Positions 41,929 through 49,581 of a stretch of DNA of 64,000 nt are shown piece after piece. The position numbers were made by a program, and so were the translations under genes. This stretch comes from DATKWD01 sp963704815 (GTDB taxonomy: Bacteria; Actinomycetota; Acidimicrobiia; Acidimicrobiales; Salinilacustritrichaceae), in assembly GCA_963704815.1 (NCBI GenBank), contig CAVPHU010000010.1, forward strand, positions 558,001-622,000, in the 5' to 3' direction. The first letter of the stretch is position 1; every line of letters starts with the position of its first letter. Under the pieces are notes generated by a model. The model was not told where the DNA came from and did not search any database. It saw only the letters and a list, made by a program, of their open reading frames with translations.

Positions 41929-42291
41929 ATGAAGCCACAGTCGGTCCACCACGTCTCGATCAACGTGTCCGACGCCGGTGCGAGCATCGAGTTCTACACC
42001 GACGTGCTGGGCGGCACGGTCCGTGCCGATCGGCCCGACTTCGGGTTCGATGGCGCCTGGATCGATCTCGGCGACAGCCAGGTCCATCTGATCCACTCCG
42101 AGGTCCCGCCCAACCTGGGGCAGCACTTCGCCGTCCTCGTCGACGATGTCGATGCGGCCGTTCGAGAGCTACGGGCCAAGGGCATCGACGTGGCGGATGC
42201 CAGCATCGTCGGGCCGGACCGTCAGACGTTCATCGAGGATCCCGACGGCAACGTCATCGAGATCCATCAGCTCGGCCACGCGACGTCCTGA
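41929..42291 (+). CDS. VOC-family (glyoxalase/dioxygenase fold) protein
   Basis: 120 residues, one VOC module pair. S-V-H-H-V-S-I-N-V gives the first metal histidine, F-Y-T-D-V-L-G-G is the typical turn, H-F-A-V-L-V-D-D-V opens the second half, and E-D-P-D-G-N-V-I-E-I-H ends with the metal Glu. Could be a lyase, isomerase or binding protein; not assignable further. Confidence 0.88.
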   Translation: MKPQSVHHVSINVSDAGASIEFYTDVLGGTVRADRPDFGFDGAWIDLGDSQVHLIHSEVPPNLGQHFAVLVDDVDAAVRELRAKGIDVADASIVGPDRQTFIEDPDGNVIEIHQLGHATS

Positions 42292-42313
42292 GCCGGCGGG
42301 CGGGGCAGCCGGT

Positions 42314-43309
42314 TCAGACGCCTGCCGCGGACGCGAAGCGCTCGAGCTCACCGGGGATGTCGTCGCCTGCCGGCTGGTACGCGAGCTCGGTGAGGCCGGC
42401 ATCGGCATAGCCCTCGAGCGCCACCTTCCACTCGTCGGCCGAGCGGGCCATGCCGAGCATGGTGATGGCCGCGCCGGAAACGGCCTTGGCGTCGTGCTCG
42501 CTGAGCCCATACAGGTGACCGGCGTGGATGGCCAGATGACGTGACTCCTCCGGTTCGGCTGCTTCGAGCGAGTCGCACCAGACGCTGCCGTTGGGGAGTC
42601 CCTCGACCATCTCGCGCCCGCCGACCTCGAACATGCCGTGGTAGATGAGTGCCGCCGCAGGGCCGGCCGCATCCATCACTCGATCCGAGTCGGGTGATTC
42701 GCCGTCGTCGAGCACGGTTCCGAACTGGAGCGAGACGCTCCAGTCCCACCCTTCCGGGACCTCGTTGGGCATCGTGAGGAACACCCCCGCGGCGCCGAGC
42801 TCGCGTGCATGGCCGAGACCCTTGGGGCCCGTCGCCCCGACGACGATCGGCACGTTGAGAGGACGGTCGGCACCGAACCCCTCGGTCATCAACAGCTCGA
42901 TCGGCTCGCCACCCCACTCGGCTCGCTCGCCGCGGAGCAACGCGGTCAGGCAGTCGAGGTAGGAGCGGGTCCACGCCCAGGTGAGCGCCTGCTTTCCCAT
43001 GGTCAGGCGAGCGGTGTAGCCCGTGCCGATGGCGACGGCGACCCGTCCGGGGGCCATCGCCTCGAGCATGGCGATGGCCGCGGCGTTGGTCATCGGGTGC
43101 CGCAGGTGGGGGACGAGCACGGCCGGCCCGAGCCCGATCGTGTCGGTGCGGTCGGCAGCCAGGGCGAGCATCGCCCACACGTCGGGGTAGAGCGCGGGGG
43201 AGTCGTAGGCCCAGGCGCGGGCGTAGCCGAGCGACTCGGCGATGCGGATGTGCTCGGGCGTGTCGAGCGAGGTGGCGAAGGCGGCCGAGACGGTGAGGGG
43301 CGGGGTCAT
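42314..43309 (-). CDS. LLM-class (luciferase-like) F420-dependent oxidoreductase
   Basis: 331 residues. The opening A-A-F-A-T-S-L-D-T-P-E-H-I, A-W-A-Y-D-S-P, L-G-P-A-V-L-V-P-H-L-R-H-P and I-G-T-G-Y-T-A-R are typical of the actinobacterial LLM family using F420 (FMN is the alternative). V-G-A-T-G-P-K-G lies in the cofactor phosphate region. Last gene of a minus-strand run (SDR, lipoprotein, PhyH, LLM) with gaps of 10 to 15 bases, so an operon read toward lower coordinates. Confidence 0.87.
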   Translation of the reverse strand: MTPPLTVSAAFATSLDTPEHIRIAESLGYARAWAYDSPALYPDVWAMLALAADRTDTIGLGPAVLVPHLRHPMTNAAAIAMLEAMAPGRVAVAIGTGYTARLTMGKQALTWAWTRSYLDCLTALLRGERAEWGGEPIELLMTEGFGADRPLNVPIVVGATGPKGLGHARELGAAGVFLTMPNEVPEGWDWSVSLQFGTVLDDGESPDSDRVMDAAGPAAALIYHGMFEVGGREMVEGLPNGSVWCDSLEAAEPEESRHLAIHAGHLYGLSEHDAKAVSGAAITMLGMARSADEWKVALEGYADAGLTELAYQPAGDDIPGELERFASAAGV

Positions 43310-43319
43310 GGCGCCCTTG

Positions 43320-44180
43320 CTAGCAGTACGGCGCCATGTCCATCTTCGGGTAGCGGGCCTGGGTGTCGGCGAGGGTCTGGTCGTTCCAGTACTCGTGGCC
43401 GGGCGGCGGGAAGTCGAACAGGGCGCGCTCGCGCACCGATGCCCGCTCCATGAGCTGGGTCCACGCCGGGCTCAGCGCCTGGCTCGCCCACGCCATCTTG
43501 CCGACCCAGGGGAGACCCTTGGGTGCGAAGTCGGCCAGGAGCGCGAACCGGCTCACCCGGTCGCCGGTCATCGCCGAGCCGCGGTGGAGGATGTCGGTCG
43601 TGTAGAGGAAGAGGCTGCCGGCTGGTCCGGTGATCGAGACCTCTGCGTCGAACCGTTCGCCGAAGGGCAACTCGCGTGGCACGAAGGGGATCTCGTCGCC
43701 GATCGTTCGGGGGATCACCTTGGTCGGCCCGTTCGACTCGGTCACGTCGGAGAGCAGGATGAACGTCGTGAGCTGCGGCCACCTGAGGTCGCGCCGCGGC
43801 ACGACCAGGCTGTGGTTGCCGTAGTCGCGGTGATGGGGCTGGTCGTAGTCGACCGACCCCGAGTACTTGGCCCAGAGCTCCATCTTGTAGAGACGGACGT
43901 CCTCGGTGCCGCAGAATCGCTCGGCGGCATCGACGAGATCGGGATGGAACGCGAGCCGGCTCAGGTCCCAGCTGTCGTACGGGCCCAGTCGGAGCCCGGC
44001 GAACTGGTGGCGGGTGAGGTGCCGGTGGGCATCGGGATCGGCGAAGTAGTCCTCCGGTGTCGGGAACTGCTCGAAGAGCCCGGCGCGCGCCGCAGCGAGT
44101 TCGTCGGTCGTGAGGAATCCCTCCACGACGGCGTGCCCGTCGGTGCGGACGGCTTCGAGCGTCTCGTCACCGATTCGCAT
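43320..44180 (-). CDS. Phytanoyl-CoA dioxygenase (PhyH) family protein
   Basis: 286 residues. The iron ligands are recognisable: H-x-D in H-H-R-D-Y-G-N (about 115) and the distal His in D-I-L-H-R-G-S (about 200), with an Arg in D-R-V-S-R-F for 2-oxoglutarate. R-L-Y-K-M-E-L-W-A-K and G-P-T-K-V-I-P are typical of the actinobacterial branch. Fe(II)/2-oxoglutarate hydroxylase; lipid or small-molecule substrate unknown. Third gene of the TetR-linked operon. Confidence 0.87.
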   Translation of the reverse strand: MRIGDETLEAVRTDGHAVVEGFLTTDELAAARAGLFEQFPTPEDYFADPDAHRHLTRHQFAGLRLGPYDSWDLSRLAFHPDLVDAAERFCGTEDVRLYKMELWAKYSGSVDYDQPHHRDYGNHSLVVPRRDLRWPQLTTFILLSDVTESNGPTKVIPRTIGDEIPFVPRELPFGERFDAEVSITGPAGSLFLYTTDILHRGSAMTGDRVSRFALLADFAPKGLPWVGKMAWASQALSPAWTQLMERASVRERALFDFPPPGHEYWNDQTLADTQARYPKMDMAPYC

Positions 44181-44195
44181 GAGGAGTCTGCGGGT

Positions 44196-46220
44196 TCATC
44201 CGCCGGGGATGCCGTTGCACGGTTGGCCACCGCAGGTGTCGATGATGCCGCCGCCGGGTTGGAAGAAGGCCGCGATCTGGCCGTACGCAGCCGGGACCCT
44301 GCGGGGGTCCTCGTGAGGGTCCTCGCCTTCGCGGGGCGGCGTGTTGGTGATCGGAGGCAAGGCGGCGCCGCTGTCGAACTGGACGACTGCCGACCCGGGG
44401 TGGGGGAACGTCTCGATCGGCGGGATGCCGAAGAAGGGTTCGACGTCGGTGGTGCGGTCGGGCTCGACCGGCGGCGAGAGCACCGATGCCTCCATCGAGC
44501 GGGCCATCACCTCCATGGCCACGTTGGCGACCTGGTGATCGCCCAGGGCACCCTGCAGCAAGCCCAGCTTCTCGTTCACCCCGGGCAGGGGATCGGTGAA
44601 GTGGTTCACGTAGCCGTTGCCCTCGCCCCGGTCCCACAGCATCTGGGCCACGAGCAGGGCCAGCGCCTGATCGAGCTTGTCGGGTATCGCGGGGTCGAGG
44701 ATGGCCTGGTAGGTGTCGAAGTCGATGCTCCGGTTCAGCAGGGTGCTGTAGTTCACCCCGGGGACTCCGAAGGCACCCTTGTCCCAGTCGAGCGATACCG
44801 CGGTCGAGACCGGACCCATGATCCCGCCTTGTGAGATGCCGTAGTAGTAGAGCTCGTCGGTGTCGAGGAGCGGCTGCCCGTCGTCGGTCTGGAACGCCGG
44901 ATCAGCTGCGAAGCCGTCGGCATGCTTCAGCAGCCGGCCGAGGAACAAGAAGTTGAGGTGCCCCTGGAGCAGCCGGTCGGCCAGGGTGGGGAAGTTGCTG
45001 AGGTCCTGGAGGGAGGCCACCGCATTGCCCACGTCTTCCTCGGCCATGCCGATCAGATCGGTCCCGCACACCACGTAGTTGTGGTTCTCGGCGAGCAGGG
45101 TCGGCCCGGCCGAGGTCGCCTGGCGATGGGTGCCGAGAAGCCCGTGCCCGTACACGACTCCCGCTCCCGGGTCCGACCCGCTGGTGGCACCGGTGATCTG
45201 GCAGGTGAACGGTGCGGTCCAGGTCCCGTTCGCCACGGGAAGGTCGGGATCGGTGATGAGGTTGAGCGGTTGGCCCGGAGTTCCGTCGCCTGCGAGATAG
45301 AGCGGGATCTCGAAGGTCCCGGTGATGACCCGTCGGTCCCGGTCGGCTTCTTCGTCGACCGCATCGACCGAGAACGCCGGTGCCTGGTCGCCCAACTGGT
45401 CGAACGCGTCGTCGCGCATGTGCAGGAGTGGTCCGGTGAGGCTCTCGGTCGAGATCACCGTGAAGTCCCAGGCGATGGTGAGCTCGTCGCGTGCGACGCC
45501 CGCCGCCTCGAGATCGGCGAAGACCTGTTCCATCGCCGGTCGTCGGGCTTCGATCTCGGGGATCTCGGTCTCGAGGCGGTCGCGATAGGCCCGGAAGGCG
45601 TCGGTGGGCTCGATCGCCTCGCCGTCCGCGTTCACCAGGTTCCGGAGGCCGATCACGATGCGATGGCCGTCCGGGTAGTTGACGCCGGGTCGGAGGAACA
45701 GCCCCCGTCGATCGTCGGTCGGCGCATTGGCGTCGAGTTCGGCCCAGTGCAGCCAGCGCTCACCGGTCGTGGCGTCGATGATCACGCTGCCCGAGTCGGC
45801 GTCGAGCGACCGGGCCAGGTCGGTGACCGGCGGAAGCTTCGACGCCTCCGGGTCGAGGCCGGGGAACAGCGCGAGCGCGGCGCTGCCCGGGCTGAACCCG
45901 TCGTTGCGGTTCTGCCGGCTCACGTCGAGACGCGTGCCCTCGACGTTGGTCGGCATCGACAACGGGTCGAGCGAGACCCGGCGCCCGGTCGCCGATGCGG
46001 GATCCTCGATGGTCAACGCATCCGAAGGGAAGGGGAGGGCGCAGATATCGCCGACCACCTCGCACCGCCCCGGACTGTCGACCTCGAGGTCGATGGTGCC
46101 GGCGAACTCGACGTCTGCTGCTGCGTCGGCCGACGTGTCCGGGGAGGCGCCGTCGTCCGACGCGGTGCTGCATGCGGCCGCGACGACGGCCAAGCCGAGG
46201 ATGATCGACAGTCGACGCAC
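44196..46220 (-). CDS. Large lipoprotein with alpha/beta-hydrolase features
   Basis: 674 residues from GTG 46220. The signal peptide L-S-I-I-L-G-L-A-V-V-A-A-A-C is a lipobox. The body has F-P-S-D-A-L-T, a V-Y-G-H-G-L-L-G-T oxyanion-like loop, a Y-Y-Y-G-I-S-Q-G-G-I-M-G nucleophile elbow, and a C-terminal pair of cysteines (C-G-G-Q-P-C). It resembles the uncharacterised large secreted hydrolase-like proteins seen in Myxococcota and Acidimicrobiia. Second gene of the operon, between SDR and PhyH. A longer open frame reaching 47486 is only antisense to the SDR. Confidence 0.75.
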   Translation of the reverse strand: MRRLSIILGLAVVAAACSTASDDGASPDTSADAAADVEFAGTIDLEVDSPGRCEVVGDICALPFPSDALTIEDPASATGRRVSLDPLSMPTNVEGTRLDVSRQNRNDGFSPGSAALALFPGLDPEASKLPPVTDLARSLDADSGSVIIDATTGERWLHWAELDANAPTDDRRGLFLRPGVNYPDGHRIVIGLRNLVNADGEAIEPTDAFRAYRDRLETEIPEIEARRPAMEQVFADLEAAGVARDELTIAWDFTVISTESLTGPLLHMRDDAFDQLGDQAPAFSVDAVDEEADRDRRVITGTFEIPLYLAGDGTPGQPLNLITDPDLPVANGTWTAPFTCQITGATSGSDPGAGVVYGHGLLGTHRQATSAGPTLLAENHNYVVCGTDLIGMAEEDVGNAVASLQDLSNFPTLADRLLQGHLNFLFLGRLLKHADGFAADPAFQTDDGQPLLDTDELYYYGISQGGIMGPVSTAVSLDWDKGAFGVPGVNYSTLLNRSIDFDTYQAILDPAIPDKLDQALALLVAQMLWDRGEGNGYVNHFTDPLPGVNEKLGLLQGALGDHQVANVAMEVMARSMEASVLSPPVEPDRTTDVEPFFGIPPIETFPHPGSAVVQFDSGAALPPITNTPPREGEDPHEDPRRVPAAYGQIAAFFQPGGGIIDTCGGQPCNGIPGG

Positions 46221-46234
46221 GCTCGCCGGTCCGG

Positions 46235-47176
46235 CTACTGCGGGTCGCCGCGGAGCGCGCCGAGCGACAGGCCCGCGGGCCCGTAGGCCGCGAGCGGATC
46301 GGCGCGGACTGCCTCGTCGAGCGCGTGGGCGTCGTCGCCCACGAGGATGCGCCAGGCGCCTGCCTTCACCCCGTCGAGGATGATGGTCGCCGCCTCGTCC
46401 GCGGTGAGCGGCGCCCCGTCGCGGAACATGTCGCCCATCCCGTTCGCGATGGCGAGCAGGTCGTCGTCGCTCATGCTGTCCACTGGCATGCCGCGCTGGA
46501 TCATGTTCTGCCGAACCGCTTCGGCATTGGCGACGCCGCCGAACATCTTGCGGCTGTTGTTGACGATCTCGGTCCCGATGTGACCGGGCATGACCACTGC
46601 AGCCGTGACGTGTGGTGCGTTCATGCGGAAGTCCTCGAGCAGGGCCTCGGTGAAGCCCTTGACCGCGAACTTCGCCGCGCTGTAGGCGGTGTGCGGGATT
46701 CCCGGGCCCAGGGCAGCCCAGAAGCCGTTCACGCTCGACGTGTTGATGATGACGCCCTCGTCGGAGGCAACGAGCAGCGGGACGAAGACCCGAGCCACGG
46801 CGTAGACCCCGCCCCAGCAGATCTCGAACGTGCGCTCCCACTCGGCCCGATCGCCGGCGATGAAGCTCCCCCCTCCGCCGACGCCGGCGTTGTTGAACAG
46901 CAGGTTGATGTGCTCGATGTCGTGTTGGAGCAGCACCTCGTCGCGAAAGATCTCGACGGCGGCTTCGTCGGCGACGTCGCAGATGTGGTCGGTGATGCGG
47001 ATGTCGGAGGAGGGAGCCTTGTCGTGCGCCATGGCGCGGGTCTCGGCCATGGCGTCGAGGTTGATGTCGCACATCGCCACGTTGCAGCCCTGTTCGACGA
47101 GCTGCACGACGAGCGCACGGCCCATGCCGTGGCCCCCGCCGGTGACGACGGCGGTCTTGCCTTCGAATGACTTCAC
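46235..47176 (-). CDS. Short-chain dehydrogenase/reductase
   Basis: 313 residues from GTG 47176, preceded by a GGGGGAC ribosome site. V-V-T-G-G-G-H-G-M-G-R-A, N-N-A-G-V-G-G-G, Ser in N-T-S-S-V-N-G and Y-S-A-A-K are intact. The long C-terminal part (about 60 residues after P-G-H-I-G-T-E-I) fits the SDR branch acting on lipid-like ketones/alcohols. First gene of a four-gene operon divergent from a TetR regulator. Confidence 0.92.
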   Translation of the reverse strand: MKSFEGKTAVVTGGGHGMGRALVVQLVEQGCNVAMCDINLDAMAETRAMAHDKAPSSDIRITDHICDVADEAAVEIFRDEVLLQHDIEHINLLFNNAGVGGGGSFIAGDRAEWERTFEICWGGVYAVARVFVPLLVASDEGVIINTSSVNGFWAALGPGIPHTAYSAAKFAVKGFTEALLEDFRMNAPHVTAAVVMPGHIGTEIVNNSRKMFGGVANAEAVRQNMIQRGMPVDSMSDDDLLAIANGMGDMFRDGAPLTADEAATIILDGVKAGAWRILVGDDAHALDEAVRADPLAAYGPAGLSLGALRGDPQ

Positions 47177-47199
47177 GTGTCCCCCTGATCGGTCCCGAG

Positions 47200-47220
47200 A
47201 CGTTCGGTCCTGACAACGTA
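47200..47220. promoter_or_regulatory. Candidate TetR operator over the SDR-operon -10
   Basis: An inverted repeat ACGTT (47200-47204), 10 bases, AACGT (47215-47219). The right half is part of TACGTT (47220-47215, minus strand), the -10-like hexamer 38 bases before GTG 47176. Binding here would block the operon promoter. Inference from position only. Confidence 0.35.
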
Positions 47221-47228
47221 ACTGGCAC

Positions 47229-47234
47229 TACGCT
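47229..47234 (+). promoter_or_regulatory. -10-like hexamer of the TetR gene
   Basis: TACGCT, nine bases before GTG 47244. Confidence 0.35.
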
Positions 47235-47243
47235 CGCCGGGTA

Positions 47244-47861
47244 GTGGCGGTGATCGACTCCGAACCGGTCGACGGGCGACACGCCCGTCGCGAGCGCAAC
47301 CGCATCGCCGTGCTCGACGCCGTGATCGAGTTGTTCGCCACCGACACCCTCATCCCGAGCGTCGAGGAGGTCGCGAAGCGCTCGGGCCTCTCGCTGCGGT
47401 CGGTCTACCGCTACTACGAGGACCTCGGGGCCCTGCTCCACGCCGCCATCCAGCGGAGCATGGAGAACGCGGCACCGCTGCTGCACATCGACCGAATCGG
47501 CGTCGGACCCCTCGATCGACGGATCAGCGACTTCCTCGACTCACGCCTGGCGCTCTACGAGCAGACGGCATCGTCGCATCGCGCCACCATTCACCACGCG
47601 ACCCACAACCAACCCATGGCCGACGCGCTGGTCACGGCGCACATCGCGCTCCGAAACCAGCTCGAGCGTCAGTTCGCGCCCGAGCTGCGAGGGCTGAAGA
47701 CCGAGCGGCGGGGGCGCCTGGTCAGGGCTGCCGACGTCCTGACGCGCTTCGAGGCGATCGAGGCACTCCGCATCGGTGACGACCTCTCGACCGCCGAGAC
47801 CAAGGAGGTCCTGACCGTGGGCCTCCTCGCGCTCTTCTCCAGCGAGAGGTCGAGCGGATAG
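47244..47861 (+). CDS. TetR-family transcriptional regulator
   Basis: 205 residues from GTG 47244. The N-terminal helix-turn-helix: R-N-R-I-A-V-L-D-A-V-I-E-L-F, then P-S-V-E-E-V-A-K-R-S-G-L-S-L-R-S-V-Y-R-Y-Y-E-D. The ligand domain (80-190) is not assignable. Divergent from the SDR/lipoprotein/PhyH/LLM operon, which it probably represses. The last six codons and TAG lie inside repeat element B. Confidence 0.92.
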   Translation: MAVIDSEPVDGRHARRERNRIAVLDAVIELFATDTLIPSVEEVAKRSGLSLRSVYRYYEDLGALLHAAIQRSMENAAPLLHIDRIGVGPLDRRISDFLDSRLALYEQTASSHRATIHHATHNQPMADALVTAHIALRNQLERQFAPELRGLKTERRGRLVRAADVLTRFEAIEALRIGDDLSTAETKEVLTVGLLALFSSERSSG

Positions 47862-47966
47862 GAGCCGTGCTCGGCCGGGGCCCGAGCGGCCCGTCGCGAC
47901 GACGGAGCGGCAAGAGCGGGAATGGCCGGGAGCTGCGAGACTCGGCCCGCTCCGCGCAGCTCCTCA
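47843..47966. repeat. About 125-bp two-hairpin repeat element, copy B
   Basis: Reverse orientation relative to A and C, lacking about 17 bases near the right end. Both hairpins are conserved: GGAGCTGCG, 17-base loop, CGCAGCTCC, and GCTCGG, 7-base loop, CCGAGC. Its end encodes the last residues and the stop of the TetR gene. The rest fills the gap to the MauE-like gene. Confidence 0.85.
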
Positions 47967-48006
47967 CGGCTCGAGCGGCACCCCGCTGCTCCTTCCTCGC
48001 GGCAGG

Positions 48007-48447
48007 TCAGACGGCTGCGTCGTCTCTCCGACGGGCGACGTCCGGCGCCGTCGCCGGGATCCGTCTCAGACCACGGGCCAGGACGACGGCGAGCACCAGG
48101 AGGTAGGCGTCCTCGAGCAGGACCCACCAGCGGAGCTCTTGGGACAGGTAGGTGCCGAAGCAACCACAGTTCGGGACGACCAGCCCGCGAGCGAACGCTT
48201 GGATGGCCAGCGCCGTCCACACCGCCATCGTGACGATGGCGAGTGTGGCCCCGACCGGTCGGTGGTGCGTGCCGCTCAGGGCCACGACCGTGGCCACCTC
48301 GAGCGCGATGATCGACACGGCGATCACCCATGCGGCGGCGGGTCCGCCGACGCCGTAGGTCTCGATGGCATCGACGAATCGGCCCGGACTGAGGAGTTGA
48401 CCCAGCGCCATGGCGCCGAACAACACGATGAACACCTTGCGGATCAC
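48007..48447 (-). CDS. MauE/DoxX-like membrane protein
   Basis: About 146 residues with four hydrophobic segments. The motif P-N-C-G-C-F-G at about 95-101, between membrane segments, is the characteristic cysteine pair of the MauE family (quinone- or thioredoxin-linked redox membrane proteins). GTG 48447 is the best start; a longer reading would add a polar stretch. It may pass electrons for disulfide formation outside. No partner thiol-disulfide enzyme is seen beside it. Convergent with TetR across element B; the pseudo-receiver genes lie upstream on the same strand. Confidence 0.75.
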   Translation of the reverse strand: MIRKVFIVLFGAMALGQLLSPGRFVDAIETYGVGGPAAAWVIAVSIIALEVATVVALSGTHHRPVGATLAIVTMAVWTALAIQAFARGLVVPNCGCFGTYLSQELRWWVLLEDAYLLVLAVVLARGLRRIPATAPDVARRRDDAAV

Positions 48448-48475
48448 GTGCTCGGCAACCCGGCGGTGAGCGGGT

Positions 48476-48973
48476 TCATTCCTCGCGGCGGTCGGGATGC
48501 CCTCGCTTCTCGAATCCGACCAGGGACCAGTCCTGGCGGGTTCGTCGATCGCGCCCGGTCCGCCGGTCGTCGGATTCCACCACCGTGGCCGCGTCGATCC
48601 AGGTCCGGAGGTCGACGCCGTCGGCCGCCAGGTTCTGGAGCTGTGCATGCGTCGTGATGGCACAGCCGTCGACCCGCAAGAGGTCGTCGGCGGAGCTTTC
48701 GTCGTGTGCGACCAGGAGCACGACCCTGGACGCAGGTGAGGCACGACGCAGGTGGGGAAGCGTGTCCCATCCCGGCTCGCCCCGCAGCGCGTGGTCGACG
48801 ACCACGAGGTCGGGCTGATGGTGTGCCGCCAAGCGTTCACCGTTCACCGCGGTGTCCGACCGCCCGACCACCTCGTAGCCGGCCTTCTCGACCAGGTGCT
48901 CCACCGCGGTGGTGTCGTCGGTGATCAGGACCGCGGTCGGGTTGGTCCGCCCGGCGGGCGCATCAGCAGGCAT
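48476..48973 (-). CDS. Stand-alone receiver-like protein (pseudo-receiver 1)
   Basis: 165 residues. Receiver-like core: A-V-L-I-T-D-D (D19-D20), D-L-V-V-V-D-H (D60 at the phospho-Asp position), S-R-V-V-L-L-V-A-H-D. The conserved Thr/Ser and Lys of true receivers are missing (I-T-T-H in place of K-P). A C-terminal tail rich in Arg/Asp (R-R-T-G-R-D-R-R-T-R) replaces an output domain. Paralogue of 49062-49466. Possibly a signal-binding rather than phosphorylated protein. TAGTAT lies on its upstream side at 48998-49003. Confidence 0.7.
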   Translation of the reverse strand: MPADAPAGRTNPTAVLITDDTTAVEHLVEKAGYEVVGRSDTAVNGERLAAHHQPDLVVVDHALRGEPGWDTLPHLRRASPASRVVLLVAHDESSADDLLRVDGCAITTHAQLQNLAADGVDLRTWIDAATVVESDDRRTGRDRRTRQDWSLVGFEKRGHPDRREE

Positions 48974-49061
48974 GGCTCCCTCTCTCCGAGGGCGACGATA
49001 CTACGTCATGTGGCCGAATTCGCACTGAACGTAGGCATCGCCCTCGTCGATGCAGGCGGGT

Positions 49062-49466
49062 TCAACCAGGGACCGGCGCATCGATCTGGGTCGCGATCCA
49101 GGGCTCGAGGCGGGCCAGCTCGGCCGCGAAGTCCTCGAGTTGGGTCCGGGTGATCACGCCCACGGGGCCCAGCGACACCGTGTCGGACCAGTCGTCCTCC
49201 ACCACGAACAGCAGTCGGGAGGCCGGCGACGCCAGCCGCAAACGGCGCACAGCGTCCCAACCCCGGTCAGCGGTGATCCAGTGATCGACGACCACCAGGT
49301 CGGGCTCGTGAAGCCGGGTGAGGCGCTCGCCGTACAGCGTCGTGTCCGCGGCGCCGACGATGTCGTAGCCCGCCTCCTCGATGAAGATTCCGAACTGCTC
49401 GGAGTGGCTCGTGATGAGGACCGCCGTCTGCTTGATGGCAGGATCGTCGGGCTCGAGGTGTTCCAT
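49062..49466 (-). CDS. Stand-alone receiver-like protein (pseudo-receiver 2)
   Basis: 134 residues from ATG 49466 with a CCAGGAGGGAA ribosome site. It aligns with the downstream 165-residue protein over A-V-L-I-T, E-E-A-G-Y-D-I-V-G, Y-G-E-R-L, E-P-D-L-V-V-V-D-H and L-A-S-P-A-S-R. The acidic pair is replaced by S-H; D61 is retained; no Lys at strand 5 (V-I-T-R-T-Q). No output domain. The two genes lie in tandem, 88 bases apart, each with its own promoter-like sequence. Confidence 0.7.
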   Translation of the reverse strand: MEHLEPDDPAIKQTAVLITSHSEQFGIFIEEAGYDIVGAADTTLYGERLTRLHEPDLVVVDHWITADRGWDAVRRLRLASPASRLLFVVEDDWSDTVSLGPVGVITRTQLEDFAAELARLEPWIATQIDAPVPG

Positions 49467-49495
49467 TCTGTTCCCTCCTGGTCGCAATGCCACTC

Positions 49496-49501
49496 AACGT
49501 A
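49496..49501 (-). promoter_or_regulatory. TACGTT -10-like hexamer
   Basis: TACGTT on the minus strand, 29 bases upstream of ATG 49466; leadered promoter class. Confidence 0.4.
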
Positions 49502-49569
49502 GCTGAATGACTACGTAACGTGCGGTAACGGGCAGGAGTTCCCGAAATTCCGGAATTCCTCGGACGTGG

Positions 49570-49575
49570 CAGGAT
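49570..49575 (+). promoter_or_regulatory. -10-like hexamer of the sulfatase gene
   Basis: CAGGAT followed by exactly six bases (CGGAGG) and GTG 49582; leaderless type, though CGGAGG could also act as a ribosome site. Confidence 0.4.
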
Positions 49576-49581
49576 CGGAGG

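Noticed and set aside
44196..47486. A 1096-codon open frame on the minus strand
   Set aside because: Only the part up to GTG 46220 is a protein-like lipoprotein. The rest is antisense to or out of frame with the SDR and TetR genes and has the Arg/Gly-rich composition of a GC-rich shadow frame.
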